This document shows, piece by piece, positions 49,253 to 58,264 of a stretch of 64,000 nucleotides of DNA. Source of the DNA: Archangium sp. (GTDB lineage Bacteria; Myxococcota; Myxococcia; Myxococcales; Myxococcaceae). A program made the position numbers and the translations under genes. The stretch is taken from positions 186,001 to 250,000 of the forward strand of contig JAUXRX010000056.1 of assembly GCA_030681645.1 (NCBI GenBank). The letters are read 5' to 3'. Every line of letters starts with the position of its first letter. Positions within the stretch are counted from its first letter, which is position 1. Below the pieces are notes generated by a model, which did not search any database, was not told the DNA's origin, and was given only the letters and a program-made list of their open reading frames with translations.

Positions 49253-50077
49253 ATGAAAACGCGCCCCGCAGCCGCCCCCGCGATTCCGCCCACCGCGAAG
49301 CCGACCAACCCGGTTGCGCCTGGTGGGGCGAGTCCCGCCACGGCTGTGCCAGCGCGCACCGAGGCCTTCCAGGCAGGCACCACCTCTTCACGCGCCGCGG
49401 ACCTCGAGGGCGCCTCGCACGGCTACACCTCACCCACGAAGGTGGAGTGCCCCTTCAGCGCCGACGAGAAGAAGGTGCTGTCTCAGAAGATCCCCTGCCC
49501 CGCCCTGGCCGGCATGTTCAACGCCGGCATGTTGAAGGTCGAGAAGGACGGCACGGTGAAGATCCCCGACCTCGAGCGCGCGCTCAGCCAGCTGGGACCC
49601 AGCGCCGTCACCCGCAAGGTGCTCACCAACGGGGCCGACAACACCGACGACGTGAAGGGCTCGTTCAACCTCTTCAAGCTCAACGGGTCCAACCTCGATC
49701 ACACCGGCAGCAGCGGCATCCGCCAGGACGGCGTTCACCCCGAGCGCTTCGAGCTGCTGATGTCCTTCAGCAAGGACGGCCAGCGGCTCACCGCGAAGGA
49801 CCTCGCCGACGCCGGCGAGCAGTTCGCGAAGGAAGATCCCGGCCTGCGCGGGCGCGTCACCCAGCTGGCCGAGATGACCATCGTGCTCGAGGTCTTCGGG
49901 CAGCGCGCCGCCGACGGCACCCGGTTCTTCACCCGCGAAGACGCCAGGCAGCTCTTCGTGGACGGCTGCATTCCTTCCAGCTGGCAGCCGCCTGCGCTGC
50001 CAGGGAAGGTCGGAATCGTCGACGTGCTCGGCGGCACGGCGCTGAGCCTGTTCCGCCAGCTCTTCAACGGCCGCTGA
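49253..50077 (+). CDS. Possible haem-thiolate peroxidase/peroxygenase-family protein
   Basis: The 274-residue protein starts with about 60 Pro/Ala-rich residues and no clear signal peptide. CPFSADEKKVLSQKIPCPAL follows; Pro-Cys-Pro at 81-83 with MFNAG soon after is the pattern of the haem-binding Cys in chloroperoxidase/UPO enzymes (PCPALN..ANHG). A later DHTGSSGIRQDG (149-160) resembles their EHDxSxxRxD motif, and VFGQRAADGTRFFTREDARQ with FVDGCIPSSW resembles the family's end. Haem binding and activity are inferred; the fungal EHD Glu is Asp here. Confidence 0.5.
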   Translation: MKTRPAAAPAIPPTAKPTNPVAPGGASPATAVPARTEAFQAGTTSSRAADLEGASHGYTSPTKVECPFSADEKKVLSQKIPCPALAGMFNAGMLKVEKDGTVKIPDLERALSQLGPSAVTRKVLTNGADNTDDVKGSFNLFKLNGSNLDHTGSSGIRQDGVHPERFELLMSFSKDGQRLTAKDLADAGEQFAKEDPGLRGRVTQLAEMTIVLEVFGQRAADGTRFFTREDARQLFVDGCIPSSWQPPALPGKVGIVDVLGGTALSLFRQLFNGR

Positions 50078-50080
50078 GCC

Positions 50081-51472
50081 TCAGGGGCAGGCGACCGAGA
50101 CCAGGCTCTCCACGTAGGTGTTGGCGCGCGTGCCGCTGAACGACGCGAGGCAGGCCGGCGCCGAGAAGCTGCGCGAGGGCACGCGCGCGTCGTCCACCGA
50201 GAGCTCGAGCTGCCCCTCGATGATGCGCGCGAAGGGCGCGTCGGACGACGTGGTGCGGTTGGTGAAGAACTCCACCGAGGGCGTCTTGCCCGGGGCGAGG
50301 AAGCTCGCCACGTAGGTCGCGTTCTGGTGCTCGGGCGCGACGGTGTACGTCGGGCTGGCGAGCACGCCCAGGCCCACGTGCGCGTTGACCTGCAGGCCGG
50401 GGGTGAAGTTCAGCTTGAAGCCCGCGGCGGTCGGCTCCCAGGTGGCGGACACCGTGCGGCCCTGGTCCTTGTTGAAGTCGATGGAGAAGAGCAGGTCGGT
50501 GCCCGACTTGAGGGTCGAGGTGGCGCTGCCCAGGCCGGCGCCTTCCAGCCGCGCGGTCTTGCCGTCCTCGAACACCAGCGTGAAGCCCGCACCCGAGAGG
50601 AAGACGTCGAGCGGCCGGGTGCTGGTGGGGTCGGAGGTGAACAGGTCACGCAACAGGCCGGCGTAGCGGACCTCGCCGTAGCCGTACTGGAAGGTGGCGC
50701 GCTTCGCCGGACCCTCGAGGTGCAGCGACGCCAGCGGGTTCTTCGCGCCGATGGTGGCGGTGCGGGCGACGCCGTCGCTGCCGGTCATCTCGTAGGTCAC
50801 GGGCGAGAGCACCGCGGTCGAGAGGGTGAAGTCGGCCTTCGCGTGCTTCGTGAGCCGCATCTCGACCTTGCCCTTCGCGTTGAAGGCATAGGTGACGGTC
50901 ATGCCCGACTGCGCCTGCTGCAGCGCACTCACCGCGGCCATGGCCCGGGCCAGGTCGACCACCACGGCGATGCTCACGCCCTTGCGGATCTCGAGCACGA
51001 ACAGCTCGTCGTGGCTCGCGCCCACCAGCAGCGCCAGGTCGAGATCGCCCGAGGCCTTGATGGAGAGCTGCTGCCGGTCCACGGAGTCCGCGCAGGCCGG
51101 GTCGAGCGCGCCGTTGTCATCGGTGCAGACGTCGACGCCGCGCACCTGGAAGGTGAGCGCACCGCCGCTCTTGTCGGTGATGTTCGACTCGGCGAAGACG
51201 CGGTCGACGCGCTTCTTGAGGCTGTCGATCGAGGTGTCGAGCGACGAGACGGCCGGCACCCGCGCCGACGTGGAGCGCGCCTCGGCGGTCACGCCCAGCG
51301 CCAACAGGCTCGAGTCGAGTGTCGCCCAGTCGTTGGAGCCTTCGGCGGTGGTCCAGGCCTCGCGCACCAGCGACTGCACGTCGGTGGCGGTGCGCTCGGC
51401 GATGACCTTCGGGTCAGGGGCACAGGCGAACGAAAACAACACCAGGGCTGACAGCAGGGCTCGTTGGGTCAT
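50081..51472 (-). CDS. Large lipoprotein of unknown function
   Basis: The 463-residue product has a lipoprotein signal (LVLFSFAC). The first 130 residues are mostly helical; the rest is rich in beta strands. Four cysteines occur, two near DVCTDDNGALDPACAD. No family is recognised. It ends three bases from the convergent peroxygenase-like gene. An upstream stretch of about 155 bases (51473-51627) holds a TGACC/GGTCA inverted repeat and no gene. Confidence 0.6.
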   Translation of the reverse strand: MTQRALLSALVLFSFACAPDPKVIAERTATDVQSLVREAWTTAEGSNDWATLDSSLLALGVTAEARSTSARVPAVSSLDTSIDSLKKRVDRVFAESNITDKSGGALTFQVRGVDVCTDDNGALDPACADSVDRQQLSIKASGDLDLALLVGASHDELFVLEIRKGVSIAVVVDLARAMAAVSALQQAQSGMTVTYAFNAKGKVEMRLTKHAKADFTLSTAVLSPVTYEMTGSDGVARTATIGAKNPLASLHLEGPAKRATFQYGYGEVRYAGLLRDLFTSDPTSTRPLDVFLSGAGFTLVFEDGKTARLEGAGLGSATSTLKSGTDLLFSIDFNKDQGRTVSATWEPTAAGFKLNFTPGLQVNAHVGLGVLASPTYTVAPEHQNATYVASFLAPGKTPSVEFFTNRTTSSDAPFARIIEGQLELSVDDARVPSRSFSAPACLASFSGTRANTYVESLVSVACP

Positions 51473-51627
51473 GGCTCTCCAGAGAGGTTGGGACGCTTTG
51501 GTTCCGCGGCTTCGGGAATTGACCAGCGCTCCCCCGGTCAGCACGCCTCGTACCAACGCAAGCCCCCCGAATTCAGGGCGTGCGACAGCCGGACTCCACT
51601 CGCACTGTGCCAACGCTGACATGCCCG

Positions 51628-52683
51628 TCAGCGCTGGGTGGCCGACCGCAGGGCCGCCGCGAGCTCGGTGGCGTTGGCCGCCTGGAAGAACGACGCGGCG
51701 CACAGCTTGGTGAGCGTGTCGCAACTGCCCGCGTTGCCTCCGCACTCGGCGTCGGCGCCCGTCGGACAATGGCGGGTGAAACCGCCCTCGCGGGCCATCG
51801 CGTCGAGCAGGGCGGTGCCCTCCCCGGAGGCGAGATCGGCGCCGAAGCCCACCACCACGGTGCGAATGCCCTTCGCCCGCAGGTTCTTCACCTGCAGCAC
51901 CGCGCCGTCCCGGTCGAGGCAGCCCTTCGCGCAGAGGGTGTTCGTGCAGGTCGACGTGGTGCAGCTGCAGGAGGTGATCTGGGCAGCGCTGCAGGTGTTC
52001 GAGCACGAGCACAGTTGGTTCGCGTTCGCGTCGTCGCAGTTCGGCAACCCGTCGGTGACCAGCACCACCACGTCGTCACGGAAGTCGTTCGCGTCGACGA
52101 GGCCCGCGTACGAGCCGAGGAAGGCCAGCGAGGCGGCGGTCGGCGTGCCTCCGAGGGGCGTGAGCGCCTGAATGCGGGCGTTGACCTGCTGGGCGGTGGC
52201 GGTGAGCGCCGCCTCGGACCCCTCGTCGGTGGACGTCGCCGGGGGGAACGTCACGTCGACGTCGATGGCGGGCCTGCACAACGTGTCCGTGGGAAAGACG
52301 GTCACGCCCAACCGGGCGACCGCGCCCGAGGCCTGGAGGAACGTCGCCATCGCGCTCTTGAGCTCGCTGATACGGGTGGGGCACGTCGCGGGGCAGGGGT
52401 TGCTCGACGTACCGCACCCTGCCGGGCACGCCGCGCCCGCGGGGTTCGTCGGCTGCAACATCGACCCCGAGACGTCGACCAGCAGCATCACGTTCGGCTT
52501 GAGGTTCGCGCACTCGCACGCCCCGTAGCCCGTGCCCAGGCCGTTGCACGTCTGCCTTCCGGCGCACCCGTCGGGGCCCGGACACGCCGCGACGGATTTC
52601 CCGGCGACGCACACCGTCGTCAGGCCCGAGCAGGAAGTGAGCAGCGCACAGCTGAGGGCGGAAACGAAGAGCAGGGAGCGCAT
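51628..52683 (-). CDS. vWA-domain lipoprotein, Cys-rich
   Basis: The 351-residue product has a lipoprotein signal (LSCALLTSC), a short Cys-rich start, and a vWA domain with the metal site DVSGSM at about residue 79, then LGGTPTAASLAFLG and VVVLVTDGLPNC. A Cys-rich insert with about twelve cysteines (QLCSCSNTCSAAQITSCSCT) lies late in the domain. A surface binding role is likely. It is divergent from the DUF4388 gene. GCTGAC/GTCAGC arms at 51615-51632 overlap the stop codon and may be a terminator. Confidence 0.75.
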   Translation of the reverse strand: MRSLLFVSALSCALLTSCSGLTTVCVAGKSVAACPGPDGCAGRQTCNGLGTGYGACECANLKPNVMLLVDVSGSMLQPTNPAGAACPAGCGTSSNPCPATCPTRISELKSAMATFLQASGAVARLGVTVFPTDTLCRPAIDVDVTFPPATSTDEGSEAALTATAQQVNARIQALTPLGGTPTAASLAFLGSYAGLVDANDFRDDVVVLVTDGLPNCDDANANQLCSCSNTCSAAQITSCSCTTSTCTNTLCAKGCLDRDGAVLQVKNLRAKGIRTVVVGFGADLASGEGTALLDAMAREGGFTRHCPTGADAECGGNAGSCDTLTKLCAASFFQAANATELAAALRSATQR

Positions 52684-52760
52684 GGGTCCTGAGTGACACA
52701 GATCCACAGCTGAGTTGCCACTTCTTCGGGGCGGTCCGGGAAGGCAGGTACAGTGAGGCC

Positions 52761-54260
52761 GTGTTCCCTTCCCGTCGGGAGGTGCTGCGCGCGAAGTCGG
52801 GTTCTCTCGCGCAGACGCCGCTGCCCCTGCTGCTTCACGCGCTGCTCACCGAAGAACGCTCGGCCACGCTCGAGCTGAAGCTGCGCAACCTGGAAAAGCG
52901 GGTGCACTTCGACGCAGGCGCGCTGGTGGGCTGCGAATCGAACCTGCTGCACGAGACGCTGGGCAAGGGCCTGGTGGCGAAGGGCAAGCTCACCGAGGCG
53001 CAGCTTCACGGGCTGCTCTCCGAGAGCGCCGCCACGGGCAAGTCGGTGCAGGCGCTGCTGCTCGAGCGCCAGCTCGTCTCGGGCTCCGAGCTGTTCAAGC
53101 TGCTGCAGGCGAACCTGGGCCACACCCTGCTCGACGCGTTCCGCTGGGCCGACGCGCAGTGGAAGGTGCTTCCGCTGGAAGACGTGGACACGCCCATTCG
53201 CATGAACACGGCGCAGCTCGTGTACACGGGCGCCGCGCAGCTCCCGCCTGAGACCGTGGCGAGGCACTTCGCGCTGGGCGACGAGCAGACGCTGGCGTTG
53301 ATCAGCAACCCCCAGGAAGAGATCAAGCTCTCGGCGCGCGACACCCGGCTCATCGCCGCCCTGCGGAAACGCGCCACGGTGGGCGCGCTGTGCAGCCTGC
53401 CCGGGCTCACCCGCGACGAGACGCTGCGCAAGCTCTACGCGCTGTGCGTGCTGGAGCTGGCGGACCTCGCGGAGGCCGTCGACGCACGCCCGAAGAAGGA
53501 GGAGCCCGCCCCGGTGGTGGAGGCCGCCCCGCCCGTGGTCGCCGTGGGCGTGCCGTTCGGCGACGAAGACGAGGCGACGATGAACCTGCTGGCCAGCGAG
53601 TTCGTCTCGTTCCGCGGCAAGGACGCGTTCGACGTGCTGGGCGTTCGCGTCGAGACCCAGGGCGCGGCGTTGCAGAAGGCGTTCCTGCAGAAGTGCGAGG
53701 CGCTCTCGCCCACCCGCTTTCGCGGCGCCGACGCGCGGGGCAAGGCCGAGATCCTGCTCATGGTCTACGCGCGTGCGTTCGGCGCGTTGAGCGAGCCCGA
53801 GCAGCACGCCCTGCACCGGAAACGAAGGGAGACGCTGGCCGAGCAGAAGCGCCAGGGCCCGAAGCAGAAGGCCGCGGCCGAGCACTTCAAGATCCGCACG
53901 GAGCTGCTCGACGCGAGCTCGCAGTTCGACGAGGGCCGCAGGCGCCTCGAGGCGGGCCAGGTGAAGTCGGCGGTGGAACACTTCGAGTACGCCGCCGACA
54001 TCGAGCCCAGCGGGCGCACCCTGGCGTGGCTGGCATTGGCCCGGTTCCGCCTTCACCCCGACTACGCGGCGGAGACGTCGCTGGCCCTGCTCGCCGACGC
54101 CTGCGCCCGCGAGCCGGGTTGTGAAGAGGCGTGGGCCTTCCGCGCGGACCTCGCGCTCTCGCTGAGCCGTCGTGAGGAAGCGGTCGATGCGTACCGCAGG
54201 GCCAGCAAGCTCAACCCCGGGCAGAAGCGCTACGCCCAGGCGCTCACCGGGCTCCGGTGA
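52761..54260 (+). CDS. DUF4388 protein with J-like and TPR domains
   Basis: The 499-residue protein begins with a DUF4388-type (PATAN-like) domain: PLPLLLHALLTEERSATLEL followed by KRVHFDAGALVGCESNLL. A middle part resembles a J domain (KDAFDVLGVRVETQGAALQK...ILLMVYARAFGALSEPE) but lacks the HPD triad, so it should not stimulate DnaK. The last 110 residues are TPR-like helices. No membrane segment is seen. DUF4388 proteins are common in myxobacterial signalling. It starts with GTG. Confidence 0.7.
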   Translation: MFPSRREVLRAKSGSLAQTPLPLLLHALLTEERSATLELKLRNLEKRVHFDAGALVGCESNLLHETLGKGLVAKGKLTEAQLHGLLSESAATGKSVQALLLERQLVSGSELFKLLQANLGHTLLDAFRWADAQWKVLPLEDVDTPIRMNTAQLVYTGAAQLPPETVARHFALGDEQTLALISNPQEEIKLSARDTRLIAALRKRATVGALCSLPGLTRDETLRKLYALCVLELADLAEAVDARPKKEEPAPVVEAAPPVVAVGVPFGDEDEATMNLLASEFVSFRGKDAFDVLGVRVETQGAALQKAFLQKCEALSPTRFRGADARGKAEILLMVYARAFGALSEPEQHALHRKRRETLAEQKRQGPKQKAAAEHFKIRTELLDASSQFDEGRRRLEAGQVKSAVEHFEYAADIEPSGRTLAWLALARFRLHPDYAAETSLALLADACAREPGCEEAWAFRADLALSLSRREEAVDAYRRASKLNPGQKRYAQALTGLR

Positions 54261-54326
54261 GCGAGCGAGCGGTCCGCGTCGAGCAGTCCCTGGATGTCGA
54301 TGGAGTTGGTGCGAGCGACGGTACCC

Positions 54327-55703
54327 TCAGGTCTCCCGCTGAAGCTGCGGCCCGGAGAACCGCATCACGATTCGCGAGTTCTCCTCGAACATCGATTTGC
54401 GCAAGACGATCTCGACCGCGTCGACCAGCCCGCGCAGCTCTCCCATGTTCAACGAGGGGTCGCTCAATCGAACGAGCTTGATGCGACGCTTGCGAAAGGC
54501 CTCGCCGACCCCGTCCATCAACTCCGGCATGTCGACGATCTCGAGGTTCGGAAAGGTCCGAGCCTCGAGCGTGGCCTGCACCGTGTCGAGGTCCGCAAAG
54601 GTGAACCCCAGCTCGCGCACGGAGGGCAGGCGGCGCTTCAGCTCGGCAGTGTCCTCTGAGCGCGCGATGAGCCGTCGCAACACCGGGAAGGCGTGCGCGC
54701 CGAAGAAGCGCTTCGCGTGAGCTCCGGAGGTCGAGTCGAGCTCGAGCGCCTCGAGCGTGTTCCAGGCTGGGTTTGCGAGGTGATCGTCTGACGAGTTGCA
54801 CTCGCGCGCCTGGGCGATGAAACCGCGGCGATACACGAGGCCCTGCTTCCTGATTGATGACTCGAGGGCGCCCAGCCACGCGCGGCCGTGGTTCTTGAGC
54901 AGCGCCTGTTCACGAGCCGTCGGCTTCGCGCCGTCGGCCCGCTGGCATTGCAGGCTGATGAACTCCCCGCGCGGATCATTCCGGCTGATCAGCAGGTCGG
55001 CGTAGACGATGCGGGGACCGATGTCCGCCGGGTCGGCGTAGATCGCGGCCAGGAGCTTCTCGGCATCGACTGAGGACGGCTTTCGAACTGGAGGGCGATG
55101 GGTGAGCCGCTCTTGCACCCACGGGACCTCGGGCCAGGGATTGCGCTTCCGCACGCGCGCGGCTGCGTCGCGAAGAAGATCGAGGTTCTCGCGCTCCTTT
55201 CGAACGGAGCGGCGGTGCCTTTCCTGGATCTCCGACCATTGGACGATGTCTGCGACGAGGCGTGGGTCGCCGCTCCTCTCGAGCGCGAGCACGAGGTCAC
55301 CGTAGAACGCCCCCTCGGTGCCCGCGAACGGCGGCTTGAGAATCATCGAGTGAACGGCACTCGCGACGCGCGGATCGTGGGGGTGTTGACGGGCGAGCTC
55401 GACCAGGAACACGTACGAACCCGGCCGCGTGCTGGTCGCGCGAACGATGGCGGTGATGAGCGGCCCCACGTCGAGCGGCCCACAATTCTTCAGCCGTGCC
55501 TCGATGGCCTTGCTCACGCTTCGGGTCGACACGTCGACCGGTGGCAGCGTCCCTTCGAGCGTCGCGGAGAGCTGCTCGATGTGCGTGGCGAGCGCCGGCG
55601 CGCGCGTGAGCCTCCAGAGTTCGAGGAAGAGCGGCAGCGCGGCCTGAAGTTCACCGGCACGTTCGAGGTCCAGCGCTTCCGTGAGTCGCAGCTCGAGAGC
55701 CAT
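54327..55703 (-). CDS. TIGR02996 repeat-companion domain protein
   Basis: The 458-residue protein has an N-terminal helical region of about 200 residues, then the TIGR02996 domain (KLLAAIYADPADIGPRIVYA, then DPRGEFISLQCQ), then leucine-rich-repeat-like strands such as NTLEALELDSTSGAHAK and PNLEIVDMPELMDG. This is the usual order in the family. Its function is unknown; a protein-binding role fits. The ATG at 55703 precedes a regular reading frame and there is no signal peptide. Confidence 0.75.
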   Translation of the reverse strand: MALELRLTEALDLERAGELQAALPLFLELWRLTRAPALATHIEQLSATLEGTLPPVDVSTRSVSKAIEARLKNCGPLDVGPLITAIVRATSTRPGSYVFLVELARQHPHDPRVASAVHSMILKPPFAGTEGAFYGDLVLALERSGDPRLVADIVQWSEIQERHRRSVRKERENLDLLRDAAARVRKRNPWPEVPWVQERLTHRPPVRKPSSVDAEKLLAAIYADPADIGPRIVYADLLISRNDPRGEFISLQCQRADGAKPTAREQALLKNHGRAWLGALESSIRKQGLVYRRGFIAQARECNSSDDHLANPAWNTLEALELDSTSGAHAKRFFGAHAFPVLRRLIARSEDTAELKRRLPSVRELGFTFADLDTVQATLEARTFPNLEIVDMPELMDGVGEAFRKRRIKLVRLSDPSLNMGELRGLVDAVEIVLRKSMFEENSRIVMRFSGPQLQRET

Positions 55704-55826
55704 GATGAATCATTCACGACCGGTACCTCCCACGCACGCTTTGCGGAGGAGACCCCCGCGCGCCACAGCAACCGCTCGCAGTTGCCGCGGCATGAACGTT
55801 GAAGAATTGGGGTTCGGAGGTCTCCC

Positions 55827-56138
55827 ATGGCAACGAAGGCGGAGCTGTTCAGAGCGGCATCGCAGCGCACCCGGCACGAAGCCCCGAAGGTGAAGAAGCA
55901 GCCGCGCCGCAGCATCATCGACCCGCTGCACACCGACACGCGCAACGTGACCAAGCGGGCCGACAAGGAGAAGGGCATGGCGTTGGAAGACTCGATGTCG
56001 GGTCGCCCGTCCCGCAAGTCCACCCGTCCGTCCGCCCATCACGGGAGGGCAGACACGGCCATCATTCGGGCCGTTCGGGCGAAGCACCAGAGCGCGAAGT
56101 CCCGCGCGCAACGCTCGCTGGTGGCCCGGAAGAAGTAA
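55827..56138 (+). CDS. Small basic protein
   Basis: The 103-residue product is rich in Lys, Arg, Ala and Ser, with an estimated strong positive charge and no hydrophobic core; it may be largely disordered and bind nucleic acid. No family is recognised. GGAGGT lies seven bases before the ATG. It is followed 36 bases later by the 80-residue gene, which may be cotranscribed. Confidence 0.6.
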   Translation: MATKAELFRAASQRTRHEAPKVKKQPRRSIIDPLHTDTRNVTKRADKEKGMALEDSMSGRPSRKSTRPSAHHGRADTAIIRAVRAKHQSAKSRAQRSLVARKK

Positions 56139-56174
56139 CGCAGGTTCTGCGCGCAGGCGCAGAGAGGAGCAGTC

Positions 56175-56417
56175 ATGAACACCCAGAAGCCCGATCTCAA
56201 AGAGGACCTGAAGGTCTTCACGCACGATGTCCGGGCCCTGCGCGACGAGGTGCGGCTCAAGCTGCACCTGGCCAGCATGGACCTGAAGCAGGAATGGGAG
56301 AACCTCGAGCCTCAGCTCGATCGCGCCCTCAACAGCGCCGCCATCGTGTCAGGCGAGGTGGTGGCCGACCTGAAGAAGCGGCTGCAGGAGTTCAAGAAGC
56401 GCCTCGGCCCGAACTGA
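56175..56417 (+). CDS. Small helical protein (80 aa), coiled-coil-like
   Basis: The product is almost entirely charged and helical: EDLKVFTHDVRALRDEVRLK, then DLKQEWENLEPQLDRAL, with no Cys and one short hydrophobic patch. It could form a coiled coil. AGAGGAG precedes the ATG. It pairs with the basic protein upstream; opposite charges suggest they could bind, but that is conjecture. Confidence 0.65.
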   Translation: MNTQKPDLKEDLKVFTHDVRALRDEVRLKLHLASMDLKQEWENLEPQLDRALNSAAIVSGEVVADLKKRLQEFKKRLGPN

Positions 56418-56426
56418 GCGTCAACC

Positions 56427-56456
56427 GTTCACCCCGAGCGGAGTCGAGGGGCGCCG
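56427..56456 (+). repeat. Copy of the TTCACCCCGAGCGGAGTCGAGG repeat
   Basis: CGTTCACCCCGAGCGGAGTC followed by GAGGGGCG is the best copy of this short repeat in the window, placed between two convergent genes right after the 80-residue gene and next to the end of the methyltransferase-fold gene. Confidence 0.6.
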
Positions 56457-56457
56457 T

Positions 56458-57090
56458 TCAGACGTCCCCGATGAAGACCAGCGAGTCTCCGTCACCCACG
56501 TATTGAACCGAGGCGGTGAAGCCGACCTCGGCCAGGCGCTTGTTGAAGCCGGGGTGCGTACCCGCTGACAGCACCGCGAGCCGGCCGCCGGTCCTGAGCG
56601 ACGCCCGCACCGAGGACAGGCCGCCGATGCTGTAGAGGCTCATGTCGTCGTCGATGTCGACGGCGAAGGGGCCGTTGTCGATGTCGAGCAGGATGACGTC
56701 GTAGTGCTTGCGGTTCTTGCTGAGCACCCGCTGCACGTCACCCACCTCGACCGTGACGCGGGGGTCGTCGAGCGCGTGGCCGTTGAGCGAGGCGAGCGTG
56801 CCGCGGTTCCATTCCACCACCGCCTTCGAGGGCTCGTTGACCGTCACCCGGGTGAGGTCGGGGGCGATGTCGAGAGCGGCGCGCAGGGTGAAGCCGAAGC
56901 CCAGGCCACCGATGAGCAGCCGGGGGGTGCTGGTGTCGATGCGGGCACAGCCGATGCGCGCGAGGTCGGGCTCGGCGCCGTGCTGGCGGCTGCTCATGAT
57001 GATCTTCCCCTCGGAGAGGACCATGTACTCGCGCTCCCGCTGTCGCAGCGTGAACTTCCCGTCGGTGGCCAGCGTCTTCCACGGCTTCAT
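56458..57090 (-). CDS. Spermidine synthase-like methyltransferase-fold protein
   Basis: The 210-residue protein has a Rossmann-type SAM-binding plan: LLIGGLGFGFTLRAALDIAP (motif I), VTVNEPSKAVVEWNRGTLAS (motif II with acidic residue), VEVGDVQRVL and YDVILLDIDNGPFAV, all as in spermidine synthase-like proteins. It lacks the polyamine-binding N-terminal strands of true spermidine synthases. The acceptor substrate is unknown. The first ATG (57090) after the upstream frame was chosen. Confidence 0.7.
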   Translation of the reverse strand: MKPWKTLATDGKFTLRQREREYMVLSEGKIIMSSRQHGAEPDLARIGCARIDTSTPRLLIGGLGFGFTLRAALDIAPDLTRVTVNEPSKAVVEWNRGTLASLNGHALDDPRVTVEVGDVQRVLSKNRKHYDVILLDIDNGPFAVDIDDDMSLYSIGGLSSVRASLRTGGRLAVLSAGTHPGFNKRLAEVGFTASVQYVGDGDSLVFIGDV

Positions 57091-57136
57091 GAGACCCACG
57101 GATGGCACAGTTTTCCGGGCTACGCTCGTAACTCGA

Positions 57137-57595
57137 ATGAGCGCCCGCGCCGTCCTCGTGTCCGCCGCCCTGTCGAGCCTCGCCGTTCACGCAGGTCCGC
57201 CGAAGCCGGTGGTGGAGCTCGCCGCCGCCATCGACGGCGCGAAGCGCACCGACGGCAAGAAGGAATGCTCGTTCACGGTGGAGAAGACCGAGTGCGCCAT
57301 GCCGGTGCGCGTGAGCTGCGCCACGCCGCTGATGAAGTACTCGTACGTGATGACGCTGCCGCTCTCGAAGCTCGACCCGAAGAAGTCGGTGTACCAGGCG
57401 AACGCCGGCGGCTTCGCGGGCGCGCACGGCCTCGAGCTGACCGCGACGGGCGGGCTGATCGAGACCGTCACCGACGACGGGCAGAAGACGAGCGGCGACG
57501 TGGTGGTGCTGGCGTTCGGCAGCTCGCCCGACGACGAGAAGCGCGCGAAGAAGTTCCTCGCGACGATCGCCGCGGCGAAGAAGGCCTGCAGGTGA
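57137..57595 (+). CDS. Secreted protein (152 aa) of unknown function
   Basis: The product has a signal peptide (MSARAVLVSAALSSLAVHAG). The mature part has three cysteines and is mostly beta with a helical end (DDEKRAKKFLATIAAAKKAC). No family is recognised. It is divergent from the methyltransferase-fold gene and starts 46 bases from it. Confidence 0.55.
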   Translation: MSARAVLVSAALSSLAVHAGPPKPVVELAAAIDGAKRTDGKKECSFTVEKTECAMPVRVSCATPLMKYSYVMTLPLSKLDPKKSVYQANAGGFAGAHGLELTATGGLIETVTDDGQKTSGDVVVLAFGSSPDDEKRAKKFLATIAAAKKACR

Positions 57596-57621
57596 CGCCC
57601 CCTCGACTGCGCACGGACGGC

Positions 57622-57635
57622 TTGAACCTGATCAA
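57622..57635 (+). promoter_or_regulatory. CRP/FNR-like dyad upstream of a membrane-protein gene
   Basis: TTGAACCTGATCAA keeps both TTGA/TCAA half-sites of the FNR consensus, with one change inside. Its centre is about 84 bases before the GTG at 57713. An ACCTGC/GCAGGT inverted repeat follows at 57639-57660. Confidence 0.45.
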
Positions 57636-57712
57636 GCCCACCTGCGCCCACAGGCAGGTCGGGGGGAGCCCCTCGTTGCTGAGGGAGCGCAGGAACGGAT
57701 ATTTCTACCCAG

Positions 57713-58264
57713 GTGAGGCGAGTCGTCTGCGCGGTCGTGTTGCTGTCCTTCCCCGTCCTCGCGGCTGAGCCGGCGGCCCTTCCCGTCGAGATCCGCGCCG
57801 CACCCACGCCGGCAAGCACCGCGCGCTTCGCGCTGTCAGTCACTGCCGCGAGCCTGGTGTCGATCGGCAGCTCGGTGCTGGGGGGCGTGGTGGCCTTGAG
57901 CGTGCCCAACTTCTGCACCGCGCAGTTCGGCGCGCCGCGCCCCATGTGCGGCGTGGGCGGGCTGGCGCTGGCTGGCGCCACGCAGTTGCTGGTCTCGTTG
58001 ATCGTCATCCCCGAGCTGTTCCGCATCAACGGCAACGACCCCGCGTCCATCCGCGCGGCGTGGTGGCGGTGGGCGCGCATTCCCGCGGCGCTGCTGGCCG
58101 TGAGCGCGCTGGTGTTCCTCGCGGGCTCCGTCTCCGAGCAGAACCGCTACGGCAGCGGCCAGGTCACCATGCTCGGCGGCCTCGGCGGCGCGGCGCTCTC
58201 GGGCATCACCGTCGACGTGATGGGCATCATCGGCGCGGTCCGCGCGGCGCGGGTGACGCGATGA
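57713..58264 (+). CDS. Membrane protein with signal peptide
   Basis: The 183-residue protein starts with a signal-like segment (MRRVVCAVVLLSFPVLA) and has four hydrophobic spans at about 42-62, 80-103, 122-140 and 153-177. No family is recognised. It starts with GTG and its stop overlaps the ATG of the phosphatase gene, so the two are coupled and may form one unit. Confidence 0.55.
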   Translation: MRRVVCAVVLLSFPVLAAEPAALPVEIRAAPTPASTARFALSVTAASLVSIGSSVLGGVVALSVPNFCTAQFGAPRPMCGVGGLALAGATQLLVSLIVIPELFRINGNDPASIRAAWWRWARIPAALLAVSALVFLAGSVSEQNRYGSGQVTMLGGLGGAALSGITVDVMGIIGAVRAARVTR

